Origin: Streptomyces monomycini
GTDB taxonomy: Bacteria; Actinomycetota; Actinomycetes; Streptomycetales; Streptomycetaceae
Direction: 5' to 3'
NCBI RefSeq assembly: GCF_022271435.1
Contig: NZ_JAFIQY010000032.1
Location: 39,020-103,019, forward strand
Length of the DNA stretch: 64,000 nt
In this document: positions 16,580-25,092 of the stretch, piece by piece
How positions within the stretch are numbered: position 1 is the first letter of the stretch
Layout: every line of letters starts with the position of its first letter
Made by a program: the position numbers and the translations under genes
The notes under the pieces: generated by a model
The model's database searches: none
What the model was told of the DNA's origin: nothing
Seen by the model: the letters and a program-made list of their open reading frames with translations, nothing else

Positions 16580-17020
16580 TCAGTACCAGTTGTGGGACTG
16601 CCAGAACTTCCAGGCGTCGCAGGGGCTGCCGTAGGTGGAGTTCATGTAGTCCAGGCCCCACTTGATCTGGGTCTCCGGGTTGGTCTTCCAGTCCGAGCCG
16701 GCCGAGGCCATCTTCGAGCCCGGCTGTGCCTGGACGAGGCCGTAGGCGCCGCTGGACGGGTTGGTGGCGGTCGGGTCCCAGCCGCTCTCGCGCTCGACGA
16801 TGTTGCTGAAGCACTGGTACTGCGCCTGGTCCGGGATCAGCTTGTGCGCCGCGGCCTTGGCGGCGCTCGCGCTCGCGGAGGACGGGGCCTGCGCGGGAGT
16901 GGCGGCCTGGGCCGGCGTGGCGGCGAAGGCCGAAGCACCCAGGGCGACGGCACCGGCGGCGACGACGGCCTTCTTGTGGAGGGCAAGACGGCTGGTGATC
17001 GTGGACGGGATGACGCTCAC
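16580..17020 (-). CDS. Secreted lytic transglycosylase-like protein (SLT domain)
   Basis: About 146 residues. GTG start at 17020 gives a good signal peptide (ITSRLALHKKAVVAAGAVALGASAFAATPAQA), then a Ser/Ala linker and a ~75-residue goose-lysozyme/SLT-type domain. The catalytic Glu is in FSNIVERESGWDP, followed by NPSSGAYGLVQAQPGSKM and a C-terminal DAWKFWQSHNWY. This architecture is typical of Streptomyces Rpf/SLT-like peptidoglycan hydrolases active in cell-wall remodelling and spore germination. An ATG 40 codons upstream would destroy the signal peptide and is rejected. Confidence 0.88.
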   Translation of the reverse strand: MSVIPSTITSRLALHKKAVVAAGAVALGASAFAATPAQAATPAQAPSSASASAAKAAAHKLIPDQAQYQCFSNIVERESGWDPTATNPSSGAYGLVQAQPGSKMASAGSDWKTNPETQIKWGLDYMNSTYGSPCDAWKFWQSHNWY

Positions 17021-17367
17021 GGGAGAAGAAGCCTTCCGGTGGGGTGCGGGGGGCGCCGCCGAGGCTGCGGGCCAGGGGGGAAGAAGCACGCTGCTCTCGG
17101 CGACACATTCACCTTGGGAAGTGCTCGGGCGGGTTGGCAATCCCCGTACGTACTAGTGGATCTCGCATGCGGGGCGGGAAGTCCCGCCCGTCAGTTCCCG
17201 AGGGGGAGCGGATCGAGGGGAGGGGCCGGCCTACGAAGGCGGCTCGTAGGTGACGGAAGTCCTGTGGGTGGGGACACAGGGGCGGGGGGTGAGGGTAAGG
17301 GACAGGGGTGTCGATGAACTATTACGAACGGTGGCCGGTGACTAGGGCGACCGGGTGCTCTCGGAGA
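17021..17367. other. Intergenic region upstream of transglycosylase gene
   Basis: About 350 bases without a gene, holding the transglycosylase promoter and the end of the ECF operon. An 8-bp hairpin (GGGCGGGA / TCCCGCCC) lies at 17172-17189. Streptomyces cell-wall hydrolase genes often carry a ydaO (c-di-AMP) riboswitch; I looked for its conserved blocks on the minus strand and did not find them. Confidence 0.5.
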
Positions 17368-18285
17368 TCATTTGGGGCCGTTCTGGACTGGTGTTTCCGA
17401 TCCCGGGCCCGGGCCGGGCCCCGGCCCCGTCGTGAACGTCGCCGGGGCGTCGAACGCCGCGCGGCGGGTGGCGCGGCGCAGGGCCTTGAGGAGGGTGGGG
17501 CCGAGGGTGAGGGTGAGGACCACCGTGACCACGGCCCGGGGCAGGTCCCAGCCCAGCGAGGTCGCCAGACAGTAGGCGACGAAGCGGGCCAGATTGTCGG
17601 GCAGCGGATCGCCCGGCACGAAGGAGACGCCGGTGGCCATACCGCCGATGTAGGGCCAGCCCTGGAGGTTCATGGCCAGGCCGTACAGGACGGCGGAGAC
17701 CGCGCCGTACACCGCGATCATGGCCAGCTCACGGCGGCCGCGCAGCCGGTCCGGGCCCGGCAGCAGGCCCGCGCCCATCGCCACCCACCCCATCGACAGC
17801 ATCTGGAACGGCAGCCACGGCCCCACCCCGCCGGTCAGCAGCGCGGAGGCGAACATCGACCCCGAGCCGAGCACGAACCCGAAGCCCGGCCCCAGGACCC
17901 GCCCGGACAGCACCATCAGGAAGAACATCGGCTCGATGCCGGCGGTGCCCGCGCCCAGCGGGCGCATCGCCGCGCCCGCGGCGGCCAGCACGCCGAGCAT
18001 GGCGATGGCCTTGGCGTCCAGGCTGGGCGCCCCGCCCGTCGCGGCGGACGCCGAGGAGTCGGCGATCGTGGCCACGACGACGGCGAGCAGCAGCGGCAGC
18101 AGGGCCGCGAACAGCCACGGCGCGTCCTTGGAGTGCGCGAGGCCGGAGGCGGAGCCGGCCAGCAGGGGCCAGCCGAAGGCCATCACCCCCATGACGGAGA
18201 CGAGGACGAGCGCGGCCACGGCGCGCGGGCCCAGCCGTACCGCCCGTGCCTGCCGGTCCGGGGGAGCGGGGGACGTACGGGTCAT
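17368..18285 (-). CDS. ECF transporter S component (predicted cobalamin-specific)
   Basis: 305 residues. Seven or so hydrophobic segments between residues 20 and 270 (ALVLVSVMGVMAFGWPLL, FAALLPLLLAVVVATI, AIAMLGVLAAAGAAMRPL, MFFLMVLSGRVLGPGFGFVLG and others), with the GxxxFxxGxxxxxGxG-like block typical of substrate-binding S subunits. The C-terminus is a Pro/Gly tail. Its ATG overlaps the stop of the ATPase gene (ATGA). It is last in the operon that begins behind the cobalamin riboswitch, which is the basis for the B12 prediction. Confidence 0.85.
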   Translation of the reverse strand: MTRTSPAPPDRQARAVRLGPRAVAALVLVSVMGVMAFGWPLLAGSASGLAHSKDAPWLFAALLPLLLAVVVATIADSSASAATGGAPSLDAKAIAMLGVLAAAGAAMRPLGAGTAGIEPMFFLMVLSGRVLGPGFGFVLGSGSMFASALLTGGVGPWLPFQMLSMGWVAMGAGLLPGPDRLRGRRELAMIAVYGAVSAVLYGLAMNLQGWPYIGGMATGVSFVPGDPLPDNLARFVAYCLATSLGWDLPRAVVTVVLTLTLGPTLLKALRRATRRAAFDAPATFTTGPGPGPGPGSETPVQNGPK

Positions 18286-20126
18286 GCCGTGGCCTCCAGG
18301 GCGTGGGCGACCTGCGGGACGGTGAGCCACGGCAGCGGCGCCAGCACCTTGGAGACCTGCGGTGCGAAGGCGGGCGAGGAGACGACGACCTCGGCGGTCG
18401 GGCCGTCCGCGACGACCTCGCCGTCCGCGAGGATGACGACCCGGTGGGCCAGCTCGGCGGCCAGTTCGACGTCGTGGGTGGCCAGGACGATCGCGTGCCC
18501 CTCGGCGGCCAGCCCGCGCAGCAGCTGCACGAGACGGCCCTTGGCCGCGTAGTCCAGCCCGCGGGTCGGCTCGTCGAGCAGGAGCAGCGGCGGCCGGGCG
18601 GTCAGCACGACGGCCAGCGCGAGGGCGAGCCGCTGGCCTTCGGAGAGGTCGCGCGGGTGGGTGCTGTCCTGTACGTCCGGGAGCAGCCGGGTGACCAGGC
18701 CGCGGCAGGTGCCGGGGGCGGCGTCCGCGTCGTGGTCGGCGGCGGCGCACTCGGCGGCGACGGTGTCCGCGTACAGGAGGTCGCGCGGCTCCTGCGGTAC
18801 GAGGCCGACGTGCCGCAGCAGCGTGCGCGGGCCGGTGCGGTGCGGGGCCGCGCCGCCGACGCGTACCGAGCCGGCGGTCGGCTCGTGCATTCCGACGAGG
18901 GTGCTGAGCAGGGTGGACTTGCCCGCGCCGTTGCGGCCCATGAGGGCGATCGTCTCGCCGGCGCGGACGGTCAGGCCGACGCGGTGCAGGGCGTCGATCC
19001 GGCCGCGCCGTACGGAGAGCCCGACGGTCTCGGCGGCGAGGGGGCCGCCGGAGCCCTCCGGCGCGCGCACGGGCTCCGACCCGGGTGTCGCCCCGGCCCG
19101 GTGGCGGTCCTCGCGGCGGCGCCACCACCCGAAGCGCTTACGGGCGGAGCCCCCGTCCTCCGGGCCGGCACCGGCACCGGGATCGGCATCGGCACCGGCA
19201 TCGGCATCGGCATCGGCACCAGGATCGGCGTCGGCACCGGGATCGGCACCGGAGCTGGACGCCCCGGAACCGGCATGCGGCACCGTCGCCCCGTTTCCTC
19301 CCGGCTCCACCCCCGCCAGCCGCTCGCGCAGCGACGACGCCTTGCGGCGGGCGTCGCGTACCGACAGCGGCAGCGGTGACCAGTGGGCGAGCCGGCCCAG
19401 GGCCACCACCGGCGGGTGGACGGGGGAGACGGCCATGATGTCGGCGGGCGCGCCGACGACCGGGGGCGCGCCGGGCGCGGGCAGCAGGATGACCTGATCC
19501 GCGTACTGGACGACGCGCTCCAGCCGGTGTTCGGCGAGCAGGACCGTGGTGCCGAGGTCGTGCACCAGGCGTTGCAGCACGGCGAGCACCTCCTCGGCGG
19601 CGGCCGGGTCCAGGGCGGAGGTCGGTTCGTCCAGCACCAGCACCTTGGGGTGGGTGGTGAGGACGGAACCGATGGCGACGCGCTGCTGCTGGCCGCCGGA
19701 GAGTGTGGTGATGGCGCGGTCGCGCAGGTCGGCGAGGCCGAGGAGGTCCAGGGTCTCCTCGACGCGGCGCCGCATGACGTCAGGGGCCAGGCCCAGTGAC
19801 TCCATGCCGTACGCGAGTTCGTCCTCGACGGTGTCGGTGACGAAGTGGGCGAGCGGGTCCTGGCCGACGGTGCCGACCACGTCGGCCAGTTCGCGCGGCT
19901 TGTGGGTACGGGTGTCCCGGCCGGCCACGGTGACGCGGCCGCGCAGGGTGCCACCGGTGAAGTGCGGCACGAGGCCGCAGACGGCGTTCAGCACGGTGGA
20001 CTTGCCGACGCCGGACGGGCCGACGAGCAGGCACAGTTCGCCTTCCGGCACGGTCAGGTCGACGCCCTGGACGGCGGGCTCCGCCGCGTCCCCGTAGGTG
20101 ACCGACACCTGGTCGAAGCGGATCAC
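18282..20126 (-). CDS. ECF transporter energy-coupling ATPase, fused A-A' (two ABC domains)
   Basis: 614 residues. Domain 1 (~1-250): Walker A GPSGVGKST, signature LSGGQQQRV, Walker B VLVLDEPTSALD, switch H in LLAEHR. Linker ~260-355 contains a hexanucleotide-repeat-encoded (A/D/G/P) tract. Domain 2 (~355-600): Walker A GRNGAGKST, signature LSEGQRLAL, Walker B LLLLDEPTRGLD, switch ATHD. Both sites look competent. GTG start chosen from AAGGAG 8 bases upstream; the GTG overlaps the T-component stop. It powers uptake by the S and T components in the membrane. Confidence 0.9.
   Translation of the reverse strand: MIRFDQVSVTYGDAAEPAVQGVDLTVPEGELCLLVGPSGVGKSTVLNAVCGLVPHFTGGTLRGRVTVAGRDTRTHKPRELADVVGTVGQDPLAHFVTDTVEDELAYGMESLGLAPDVMRRRVEETLDLLGLADLRDRAITTLSGGQQQRVAIGSVLTTHPKVLVLDEPTSALDPAAAEEVLAVLQRLVHDLGTTVLLAEHRLERVVQYADQVILLPAPGAPPVVGAPADIMAVSPVHPPVVALGRLAHWSPLPLSVRDARRKASSLRERLAGVEPGGNGATVPHAGSGASSSGADPGADADPGADADADAGADADPGAGAGPEDGGSARKRFGWWRRREDRHRAGATPGSEPVRAPEGSGGPLAAETVGLSVRRGRIDALHRVGLTVRAGETIALMGRNGAGKSTLLSTLVGMHEPTAGSVRVGGAAPHRTGPRTLLRHVGLVPQEPRDLLYADTVAAECAAADHDADAAPGTCRGLVTRLLPDVQDSTHPRDLSEGQRLALALAVVLTARPPLLLLDEPTRGLDYAAKGRLVQLLRGLAAEGHAIVLATHDVELAAELAHRVVILADGEVVADGPTAEVVVSSPAFAPQVSKVLAPLPWLTVPQVAHALEATA
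19165..19252. repeat. Hexanucleotide repeat (GGCATC/GGCACC) inside the ECF ATPase linker
   Basis: About 14 near-identical 6-bp units encode an Ala-Asp-Ala-Asp / Gly-Ala-Asp-Pro tract in the linker between the two ABC domains. Units are in frame, so length changes would alter only the linker. Confidence 0.85.
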
Positions 20127-21370
20127 TGAGGGGACTCCTTCGTGTGCGGCGCGCCCGGCGCCGGAGACTTCCTTACGCGTGCCCGCCCGGCGCCCGGTTC
20201 TCCCGGCACGGGCCCCGGTACCGCCCCCGGCTCCGCGGCAGCCCCCGCCCCGGACCCGGCCTCCGCCCCCGCCGCCCGCATCGGCAGCGGTGCGACGAAC
20301 GCCGGAAGCAGCCCCACCAGGACACCGGCCGCCGGCCACAGCGGCAGGACGGGAGCGGTGAGCGGGACGGCGGGCGGGTGCAGGGCGGCCGGGTCGTAGG
20401 AGTTCGCCCAGATCATCAGGGCGGCCACCGCGATGCCGGAGCCCGACACCAGCCAGGCGCGCAGGCCCCACCGGTCGGGCCGGTAGCGGCTGCGCACGGA
20501 CCGGCGGCCGCCCAGCCACAGTCCGCCGAGGGCCGCGACGAGTCCGGCGAGCAGCACCGGCAGGCCGTACGCGGCTCCGGTGTCGGCCAGCAGTCCGTAC
20601 GTACCGGCGCAGACCCCGAGCAGGCCGCCGAGGGTGAGCGCGGTGGTGATGTGCCGTACGGCGGGCGGTACCTGCGCCGTACGGCCGTAACCGCGCGCGT
20701 CCATCGCCGCGGCCAGCGACACCGAGCGTTCCAGCGCGCCCTCCAGGACCGGCAGCCCGACCTGGAGCAGCGCCTTGACGCCCCGGTCCGGGCGGCCGCG
20801 CAGCCGGCGGGCGGCGCGCAGCCGCTGCACGTCGGCGACGAGATGGGGCGCGAAGGACATCGCGACGACGACCGCGACGCCCGCCTCGTACAGCGCCCCC
20901 GGCAGGGACTTCAGCAGGCGGGCCGGGCTGGCGAGCGCGTTCGCGGCGCCGACGCAGATCAGCAGGGTGCCCAGCTTCAGCCCGTCGTAGAAGGCGAAGA
21001 GCATGCCCTCGGCGGTGACCCGGCCGCCGATGCGTACCCCGCGCGCCCACTCGGGCAGCGGCACTTCTGGCAGCGTGACCAGGGTGTGCGTGCCGGGGAT
21101 GGGCGAGCCCAGGAGGAACGCGAAGACCAGCCGGATGCCGATCACCAGCAGGCCGAGCTTCAGGAACGCGCCGTACGAGCGGGCCCACGGCGCGTCCGTG
21201 CGGCGCGCCGCGACGACGTACCCGGCCACGCCGATCAGCAGGCCCAGCAGCAGCGGGTTGGTCGTCCGGGACGCCGCGGTGGCCAGGCCGAGCGCCCACA
21301 GCCACCAGGCGCCCGCGTGCAGCGCGGTCGAGCGGGTGGCGCGGGGGGCGCCGGCGACGCGGGCGCTCAT
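20123..21370 (-). CDS. ECF transporter T component (EcfT/CbiQ-like) with extra membrane region
   Basis: 415 residues. The CbiQ-like core spans ~1-250 and contains the coupling-helix signature SVSLAAAMDARGYGRT (second Ala-Arg-Gly-type motif) and RLRAARRLRGRP. Beyond residue ~250 are additional hydrophobic segments and a Pro/Gly/Ala/Glu-rich tail. Its ATG overlaps the stop of the SCO2322-type gene, and its stop overlaps the GTG of the ATPase gene. It transmits ATP hydrolysis to the S component in the membrane. Confidence 0.87.
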   Translation of the reverse strand: MSARVAGAPRATRSTALHAGAWWLWALGLATAASRTTNPLLLGLLIGVAGYVVAARRTDAPWARSYGAFLKLGLLVIGIRLVFAFLLGSPIPGTHTLVTLPEVPLPEWARGVRIGGRVTAEGMLFAFYDGLKLGTLLICVGAANALASPARLLKSLPGALYEAGVAVVVAMSFAPHLVADVQRLRAARRLRGRPDRGVKALLQVGLPVLEGALERSVSLAAAMDARGYGRTAQVPPAVRHITTALTLGGLLGVCAGTYGLLADTGAAYGLPVLLAGLVAALGGLWLGGRRSVRSRYRPDRWGLRAWLVSGSGIAVAALMIWANSYDPAALHPPAVPLTAPVLPLWPAAGVLVGLLPAFVAPLPMRAAGAEAGSGAGAAAEPGAVPGPVPGEPGAGRARVRKSPAPGAPHTKESPQ

Positions 21371-22101
21371 CCGCGGCGGCGGCGGGCCTGCCACCCGGCC
21401 GCCGCGCCCAGGACGACCACGACGGCGATGCCACTGATCAGTCCGGCGGAGGGGCCGCCCGAATCGTCGTCCGCCGCCTGCTCGCCGGAGGCGGCAGCGC
21501 CCCCGGAAGCACCCGGGTCCGGCGCACCGGAAGCGGAAGCGGAACCGGAGCCGGGAGCGGAACCGGAAGCCTTGTCCGCGCACCCCGCCTTCGGATATCC
21601 GGCGATCGCGCACAGCAGCGCGCTCGCGTCGTACCGCAGCGGCTTGGCGACGGCCGCCAGCGCGTCACCGACCGTCCCGTCCTCCGGCAGCCGCGCGCAC
21701 TCCGTACGGACCGGCGGCGGGTTCTCCCCGGCCGCCGCCTCCGCCTTCGTGCCGAAGTCGAGGACGAGTCCGACGCGCTTGGTGCCGTCCTGCGCGGACG
21801 TCTTCCCGCAGATCGCGGCGAAGTCCGCGGCCCGGCGCGGCTTGCCGGCCGCCGCCGAGTCGGCGCTGACGGTGAAACGGAAGCCCGCCACGGCGCCGTC
21901 CCGGGGGCGGCTGGTGGCCGGCCCCTCGGTCGCGTACGACCAGCCGCCCCCGGAGGCCGGGGCGCCGGCGGCGGGCCCGTCCCAGAAGGACCAGTAGCGG
22001 TACTCCTGCGCCTGGGCGGGCGCCGCGCCCAGGCCCGTGACCGTACCGGCCAGGGCCAGGGCGCCGAGGAGGCGGGCGGAGCGGGGCCGCGGCGGGCGCA
22101 T
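21367..22101 (-). CDS. SCO2322 family cell-surface protein
   Basis: 244 residues. Signal peptide (LLGALALAGTVTGLGAAPAQA), then YRYWSFWDG...GGGWSYATEGPATSRPRDGAVAGFRFTVS, a block that defines the SCO2322 family. Four Cys residues follow (AAICGKT, RTECARL, LLCAIAGYP, AGCADK), then a Ser/Gly/Ala linker and one C-terminal membrane segment (LISGIAVVVVLGAAAGW) with RRRR anchor. The 1-bp stop/start overlap with the upstream gene (TGATG) shows co-translation. It is exposed outside and anchored next to the transporter; role unknown. Confidence 0.85.
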   Translation of the reverse strand: MRPPRPRSARLLGALALAGTVTGLGAAPAQAQEYRYWSFWDGPAAGAPASGGGWSYATEGPATSRPRDGAVAGFRFTVSADSAAAGKPRRAADFAAICGKTSAQDGTKRVGLVLDFGTKAEAAAGENPPPVRTECARLPEDGTVGDALAAVAKPLRYDASALLCAIAGYPKAGCADKASGSAPGSGSASASGAPDPGASGGAAASGEQAADDDSGGPSAGLISGIAVVVVLGAAAGWQARRRRG

Positions 22102-23432
22102 CAGACGTCGCTCTTCTTCCGGCGGCCGCTGAGCAGGAACCCGGCGCCGATGCTCGCCACGAACACGATGCCGAAGATCCACCACACGCCGGAGTTCTGC
22201 TCGTCCTGGTCCTGCGCGTCCTTCTCCGGCGCGGCGGACGGCGCGGAGCTGCCGGCCGGCTTGGGGCCGGTGGCGTTCAGCTGCGCGACCAGGTCGGCGC
22301 CGCCGAAGGAGCGCGGGTCGGCGCCCGCGGCGTGCGCGGCGAGCACCAGCTGCGCGTACGCGGCCGGGCCGGCCTCCTTGGCCCAGTTCGCGGAGTTCTT
22401 CTCCAGCCACTTCAGCGGCGCCTGCGCGGCGTCGCCGTGCGAGCCGGCGGCGAGGGCCACCACGGCGTCGGCGGTGTTGCCGACGTCGGGCTGGTCCTCG
22501 GCGCCGGGCATCGCGGACTTCAGGTGCCCGCCGTTGGCGCCGAGCACCGCGGCCAGGTAGGCGGCGCCGCCCTCGGCGGCCTGCTTCGGGTCGCGCTTCG
22601 CGTCCTGGCCCGCCGCGCCACCCTCGCACTTCAGGGGCTTGACCGGCGCGTTGACGTCCTTGCCCGCCGGGTCGACCACGAAGCCGTCGCCCAGCCCGCC
22701 GAGCACGGCGGCGGCCGTGGCGTCCGCGTTCGGGGCCAGCTTGCCGTCCTTGGGCTGGAAGGCGAACGCGCCGCGCTCCCCTTCCTTCGCGTCGCAGCCG
22801 AGCTGGAAGGTGACCAGCGCGTCGTACGGGGACTTGCCGCCCTTCTGCACGGACTCCGGCTTCTGTCCCGCCGCCTTGAGCGCGCCGATCACCACGGAGG
22901 TGGAGTTGGCGTCACTGGGCGAGCCGCCCATCGAGGGCCAGCCGCCGTCGTCGTTCTGTACGGACTTCAGCCACTTCACGGCCTTCTGTACGGCGTCGTC
23001 GTGCCCGCCGAGCGCGGCCAGCGCCTGTACCGCGGCAGCCGTCTGGTTGGTGTCCCGCATCGTCTTGTCGTCGCAGGCCTTGGCCGGGTCGGCGCGGTAG
23101 GCGCTGAAGGCGCCGTCGGAGCACTGCTGCCCGGCGAGCCAGTCGACGCCCGTCACCGACGGACGCACCCCGACGGTGCGCTGCGCGAGGAGGGCGAGCG
23201 ACTGCCGCCACACGCCGTCGAACTGCGGGTCCTTGCTGCCGTACAGCCCGTCGGGCAGCTTCGACGCCTGCGCGGCGGGCGCGGGGGAGTCGGCGGCCGC
23301 CACGGGGGCACCGGCCGCGCACAGCACGGCGGCCCCGGCCAGCGCCGCGGCGGCGCGGCGCGCCAGGACGGCGAAGGTGGGGGCCGTGGAAGCCCTGGGA
23401 GCCAGGGGAGCCTGGGAAGCCGTGGTGGCCAT
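22101..23432 (-). CDS. Secreted, membrane-anchored terpenoid-cyclase/prenyltransferase-fold protein (intrinsic-factor-like)
   Basis: 443 residues from ATG 23432. Signal peptide (RRAAAALAGAAVLCAAGAPVAAA), then ~300 residues of alpha/alpha-barrel repeats: DWLAGQQCSDGAFSAY, NQTAAAVQALAALGG, AVKWLKSVQNDDGGWPSMGG, and NTADAVVALAAGS. QxxDGGW-type motifs mark this fold, shared by squalene cyclases, complement C3d and the vertebrate B12 carriers. No DXDD acid motif is seen. A linker and C-terminal membrane helix (VWWIFGIVFVASIGAGFLLSGRRKK) follow. First gene after the cobalamin riboswitch, so a B12-capturing surface protein is the best guess. Confidence 0.82.
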   Translation of the reverse strand: MATTASQAPLAPRASTAPTFAVLARRAAAALAGAAVLCAAGAPVAAADSPAPAAQASKLPDGLYGSKDPQFDGVWRQSLALLAQRTVGVRPSVTGVDWLAGQQCSDGAFSAYRADPAKACDDKTMRDTNQTAAAVQALAALGGHDDAVQKAVKWLKSVQNDDGGWPSMGGSPSDANSTSVVIGALKAAGQKPESVQKGGKSPYDALVTFQLGCDAKEGERGAFAFQPKDGKLAPNADATAAAVLGGLGDGFVVDPAGKDVNAPVKPLKCEGGAAGQDAKRDPKQAAEGGAAYLAAVLGANGGHLKSAMPGAEDQPDVGNTADAVVALAAGSHGDAAQAPLKWLEKNSANWAKEAGPAAYAQLVLAAHAAGADPRSFGGADLVAQLNATGPKPAGSSAPSAAPEKDAQDQDEQNSGVWWIFGIVFVASIGAGFLLSGRRKKSDV

Positions 23433-23639
23433 CGGGTCGGTGCCTCTCGGATCAGGTCGCTGCGGTGGGTCCGCGGTGGGCCGGTGATGGGTGCTGCGGT
23501 GGACGCGCAGCCGCACTCGGACGCCCCGCCGCCCGCCGGTCGACGACCGGCCGCGGTGGCACCGGGCTCAGCTCCGCATACCTCGACGGTGCCGCGCGCC
23601 GGGCGTCCGCGCGAGGAGGCGCGGCCTTCCGGCGGCGGG

Positions 23640-23790
23640 AGCCTTGGTCGTGCCCCAGCGGGTGCTCCGGCTCGCCGGGCGTACGGTGCCGTACGCGTCG
23701 GATCACGGTTGCGGGTCAGCGCCGGATTTCCACCGGCTTCCCCCGATCGGGCACAGGATGAAATTGTCTCGCACACCTTAACCGGCGGGC
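23640..23790 (-). promoter_or_regulatory. Cobalamin (AdoCbl) riboswitch
   Basis: On the minus strand, reading from 23742 to 23704, the conserved core is plain: GGGAA, CCGGTG, AAATCCGG, then CTGACCCGCAACCG. The 3' B12-box-like segment AGCCGGAGCACCCGCT is at 23672-23657. These blocks are in the order and spacing of the class. It sits ~210 bp upstream of the first gene of the ECF operon. High B12 would be expected to shut the operon off. The exact ends of the aptamer are estimates; the rest of the 23433-23831 gap shows nothing else. Confidence 0.9.
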
Positions 23791-23831
23791 CGGGGGAGCC
23801 CCGGGTACGGGCTGGCCGGCAGGTGCACGCT

Positions 23832-24965
23832 TCACACCGCCCGGTACGTCACCGGCTCCGACCCCGAGGCCCCCGCTGCCCCCGCCCGCGAGGCCCCCGC
23901 TGCTCCCGACGCGCCCGAAGCCTCCGGCACCGCCTCCGCCAGCCCCAGCCGCACCAGCCGCCGTAGATGCGCCTCCGCCTCCGCGACCGCGATGGTGCGC
24001 GACGCGTACGGGATCCGATCCCACGGCCGGTTCCACTCCATGGCCTCGGCGAGCTGCCACGGCGTACGGGGTACGGCGAGCAGCGCGCGCAGCCCGGCCA
24101 GCCGCTCCTCGTGGTGGGCGAGCAGCTCGCGCACCCGGCCGGCCGCGTCCGTGAACGCGTGCTGGTGGGCGGGGAGCACCTCGGCGGGCGCCAGCCGGGC
24201 GACGCGTTCCAGGGAGGCCAGGTAGTCGCCGAGGGGGTCGGCGGGCGTCGCGTCGTCCGGGTCCTCGTAGAGCCCGATGTGCGGGCTGATGCCCGGCAGC
24301 AGGTGGTCACCGGAGAAGAGCCGGCCGTGGCCCGGCCGCCGGGCCGGGTGCTCCTCCTCCAGGTGCAGGCACACGTGGCCGGGCGTGTGGCCGGGCGTCC
24401 AGACGGCGCGCAGCCGGCGGCCGGGCAGGTCGAGGAGAGCGCCGGGCGCGATCTCGCGGTCGGGCAGCGCCGCCCGCTGCCCGGGGAGGTCGCGCACCGG
24501 GCCCTTGGCGCGCACCCGGCGCAGGGGCGCCAGGTGACTGTCGGGCGCGCCGGCCGCGGCCAGCTTGGCGATCAGGTGGTCCAGCCACCGGCCGGGTTCG
24601 GCCTCCCGGGTGCGGCGTACGACGGCGGCGTCCGCCGCGTGCATGGCGATCCACGCGCCGGACGCCTCCCGTACGCGGGCGGAGAGGCCGTGGTGGTCGG
24701 GGTGGTGGTGTGTGATGAGGACCCCGTGCAGGTCGGTGACGTCGAAGCCGCAGGCGGTGATCCCGGCGGTCAGGGTGTCCCAGGCGTCCGGGTCGTCCCA
24801 CCCGGTGTCCACGAGGACCGGGCCGCGGCCGGTCTCCAAGAGGTGGACGAGGGTGTGGCCGAGCGGGTTGTCCGGGATGGGGACGGCGATCGACCACACG
24901 CCGCCCCGGTGGTCGGTCACCCGGGGCCCGGCCTCCGCCGCCCCCGTACGGGCCGCTGCCGTCAT
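23832..24965 (-). CDS. Metallo-beta-lactamase-fold hydrolase
   Basis: About 377 residues. THHHPDHHG is the HxHxDH metal motif; downstream ligands are in WTPGHTPGHVCLHL, FSGDHLLPG and LPAHQHAF. A C-terminal winged-helix-like block (QLAEAMEWNRPWDRIPYASR...EAEAHLRRLVRLGLAE) is typical of the LACTB2/glyoxalase-II-related subgroup. I chose ATG 24965 because GGAGG lies 8 bases upstream; a longer start at 25016 would overlap the promoter region. The C-terminus is an Ala/Gly/Ser tail. It is divergent from the aldehyde dehydrogenase; it may hydrolyse a thioester or lactone in the same pathway. Confidence 0.85.
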   Translation of the reverse strand: MTAAARTGAAEAGPRVTDHRGGVWSIAVPIPDNPLGHTLVHLLETGRGPVLVDTGWDDPDAWDTLTAGITACGFDVTDLHGVLITHHHPDHHGLSARVREASGAWIAMHAADAAVVRRTREAEPGRWLDHLIAKLAAAGAPDSHLAPLRRVRAKGPVRDLPGQRAALPDREIAPGALLDLPGRRLRAVWTPGHTPGHVCLHLEEEHPARRPGHGRLFSGDHLLPGISPHIGLYEDPDDATPADPLGDYLASLERVARLAPAEVLPAHQHAFTDAAGRVRELLAHHEERLAGLRALLAVPRTPWQLAEAMEWNRPWDRIPYASRTIAVAEAEAHLRRLVRLGLAEAVPEASGASGAAGASRAGAAGASGSEPVTYRAV

Positions 24966-25029
24966 CCGCCGCACCTCCGCCTCCGCGCGGACCGGCCGCG
25001 CCCCCGTGCCGGGCATTGCCCAGCATAAC

Positions 25030-25043
25030 GGGAACTGGTATCA
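25030..25043. promoter_or_regulatory. Weak KstR-like site between divergent genes
   Basis: GGGAACTGGTATCA keeps 6 of 8 bases of TnnAACnnGTTnnA and shares GAACTGGTA with the reverse of the site at 14563-14576. It lies between the hydrolase and aldehyde dehydrogenase starts. Candidate only. Confidence 0.3.
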
Positions 25044-25092
25044 GGTCTGATGCACCGTCAGGAACTCTTCCGGCCCCCAGGAGGCGGCAGCC

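Noticed and set aside
17040..17330. ydaO (c-di-AMP) riboswitch before the transglycosylase gene
   Set aside because: Expected from Streptomyces cell-wall hydrolase genes, but the conserved blocks could not be found on the minus strand.
19085..19438. His/Arg-repeat protein (HRHRDRHRHRH...) on the plus strand
   Set aside because: Produced by the hexanucleotide repeat inside the ECF ATPase gene on the other strand.
25030..25043. Firm KstR operator for the aldehyde dehydrogenase
   Set aside because: Only 6 of 8 consensus bases; kept as a weak candidate, not counted in the regulon.
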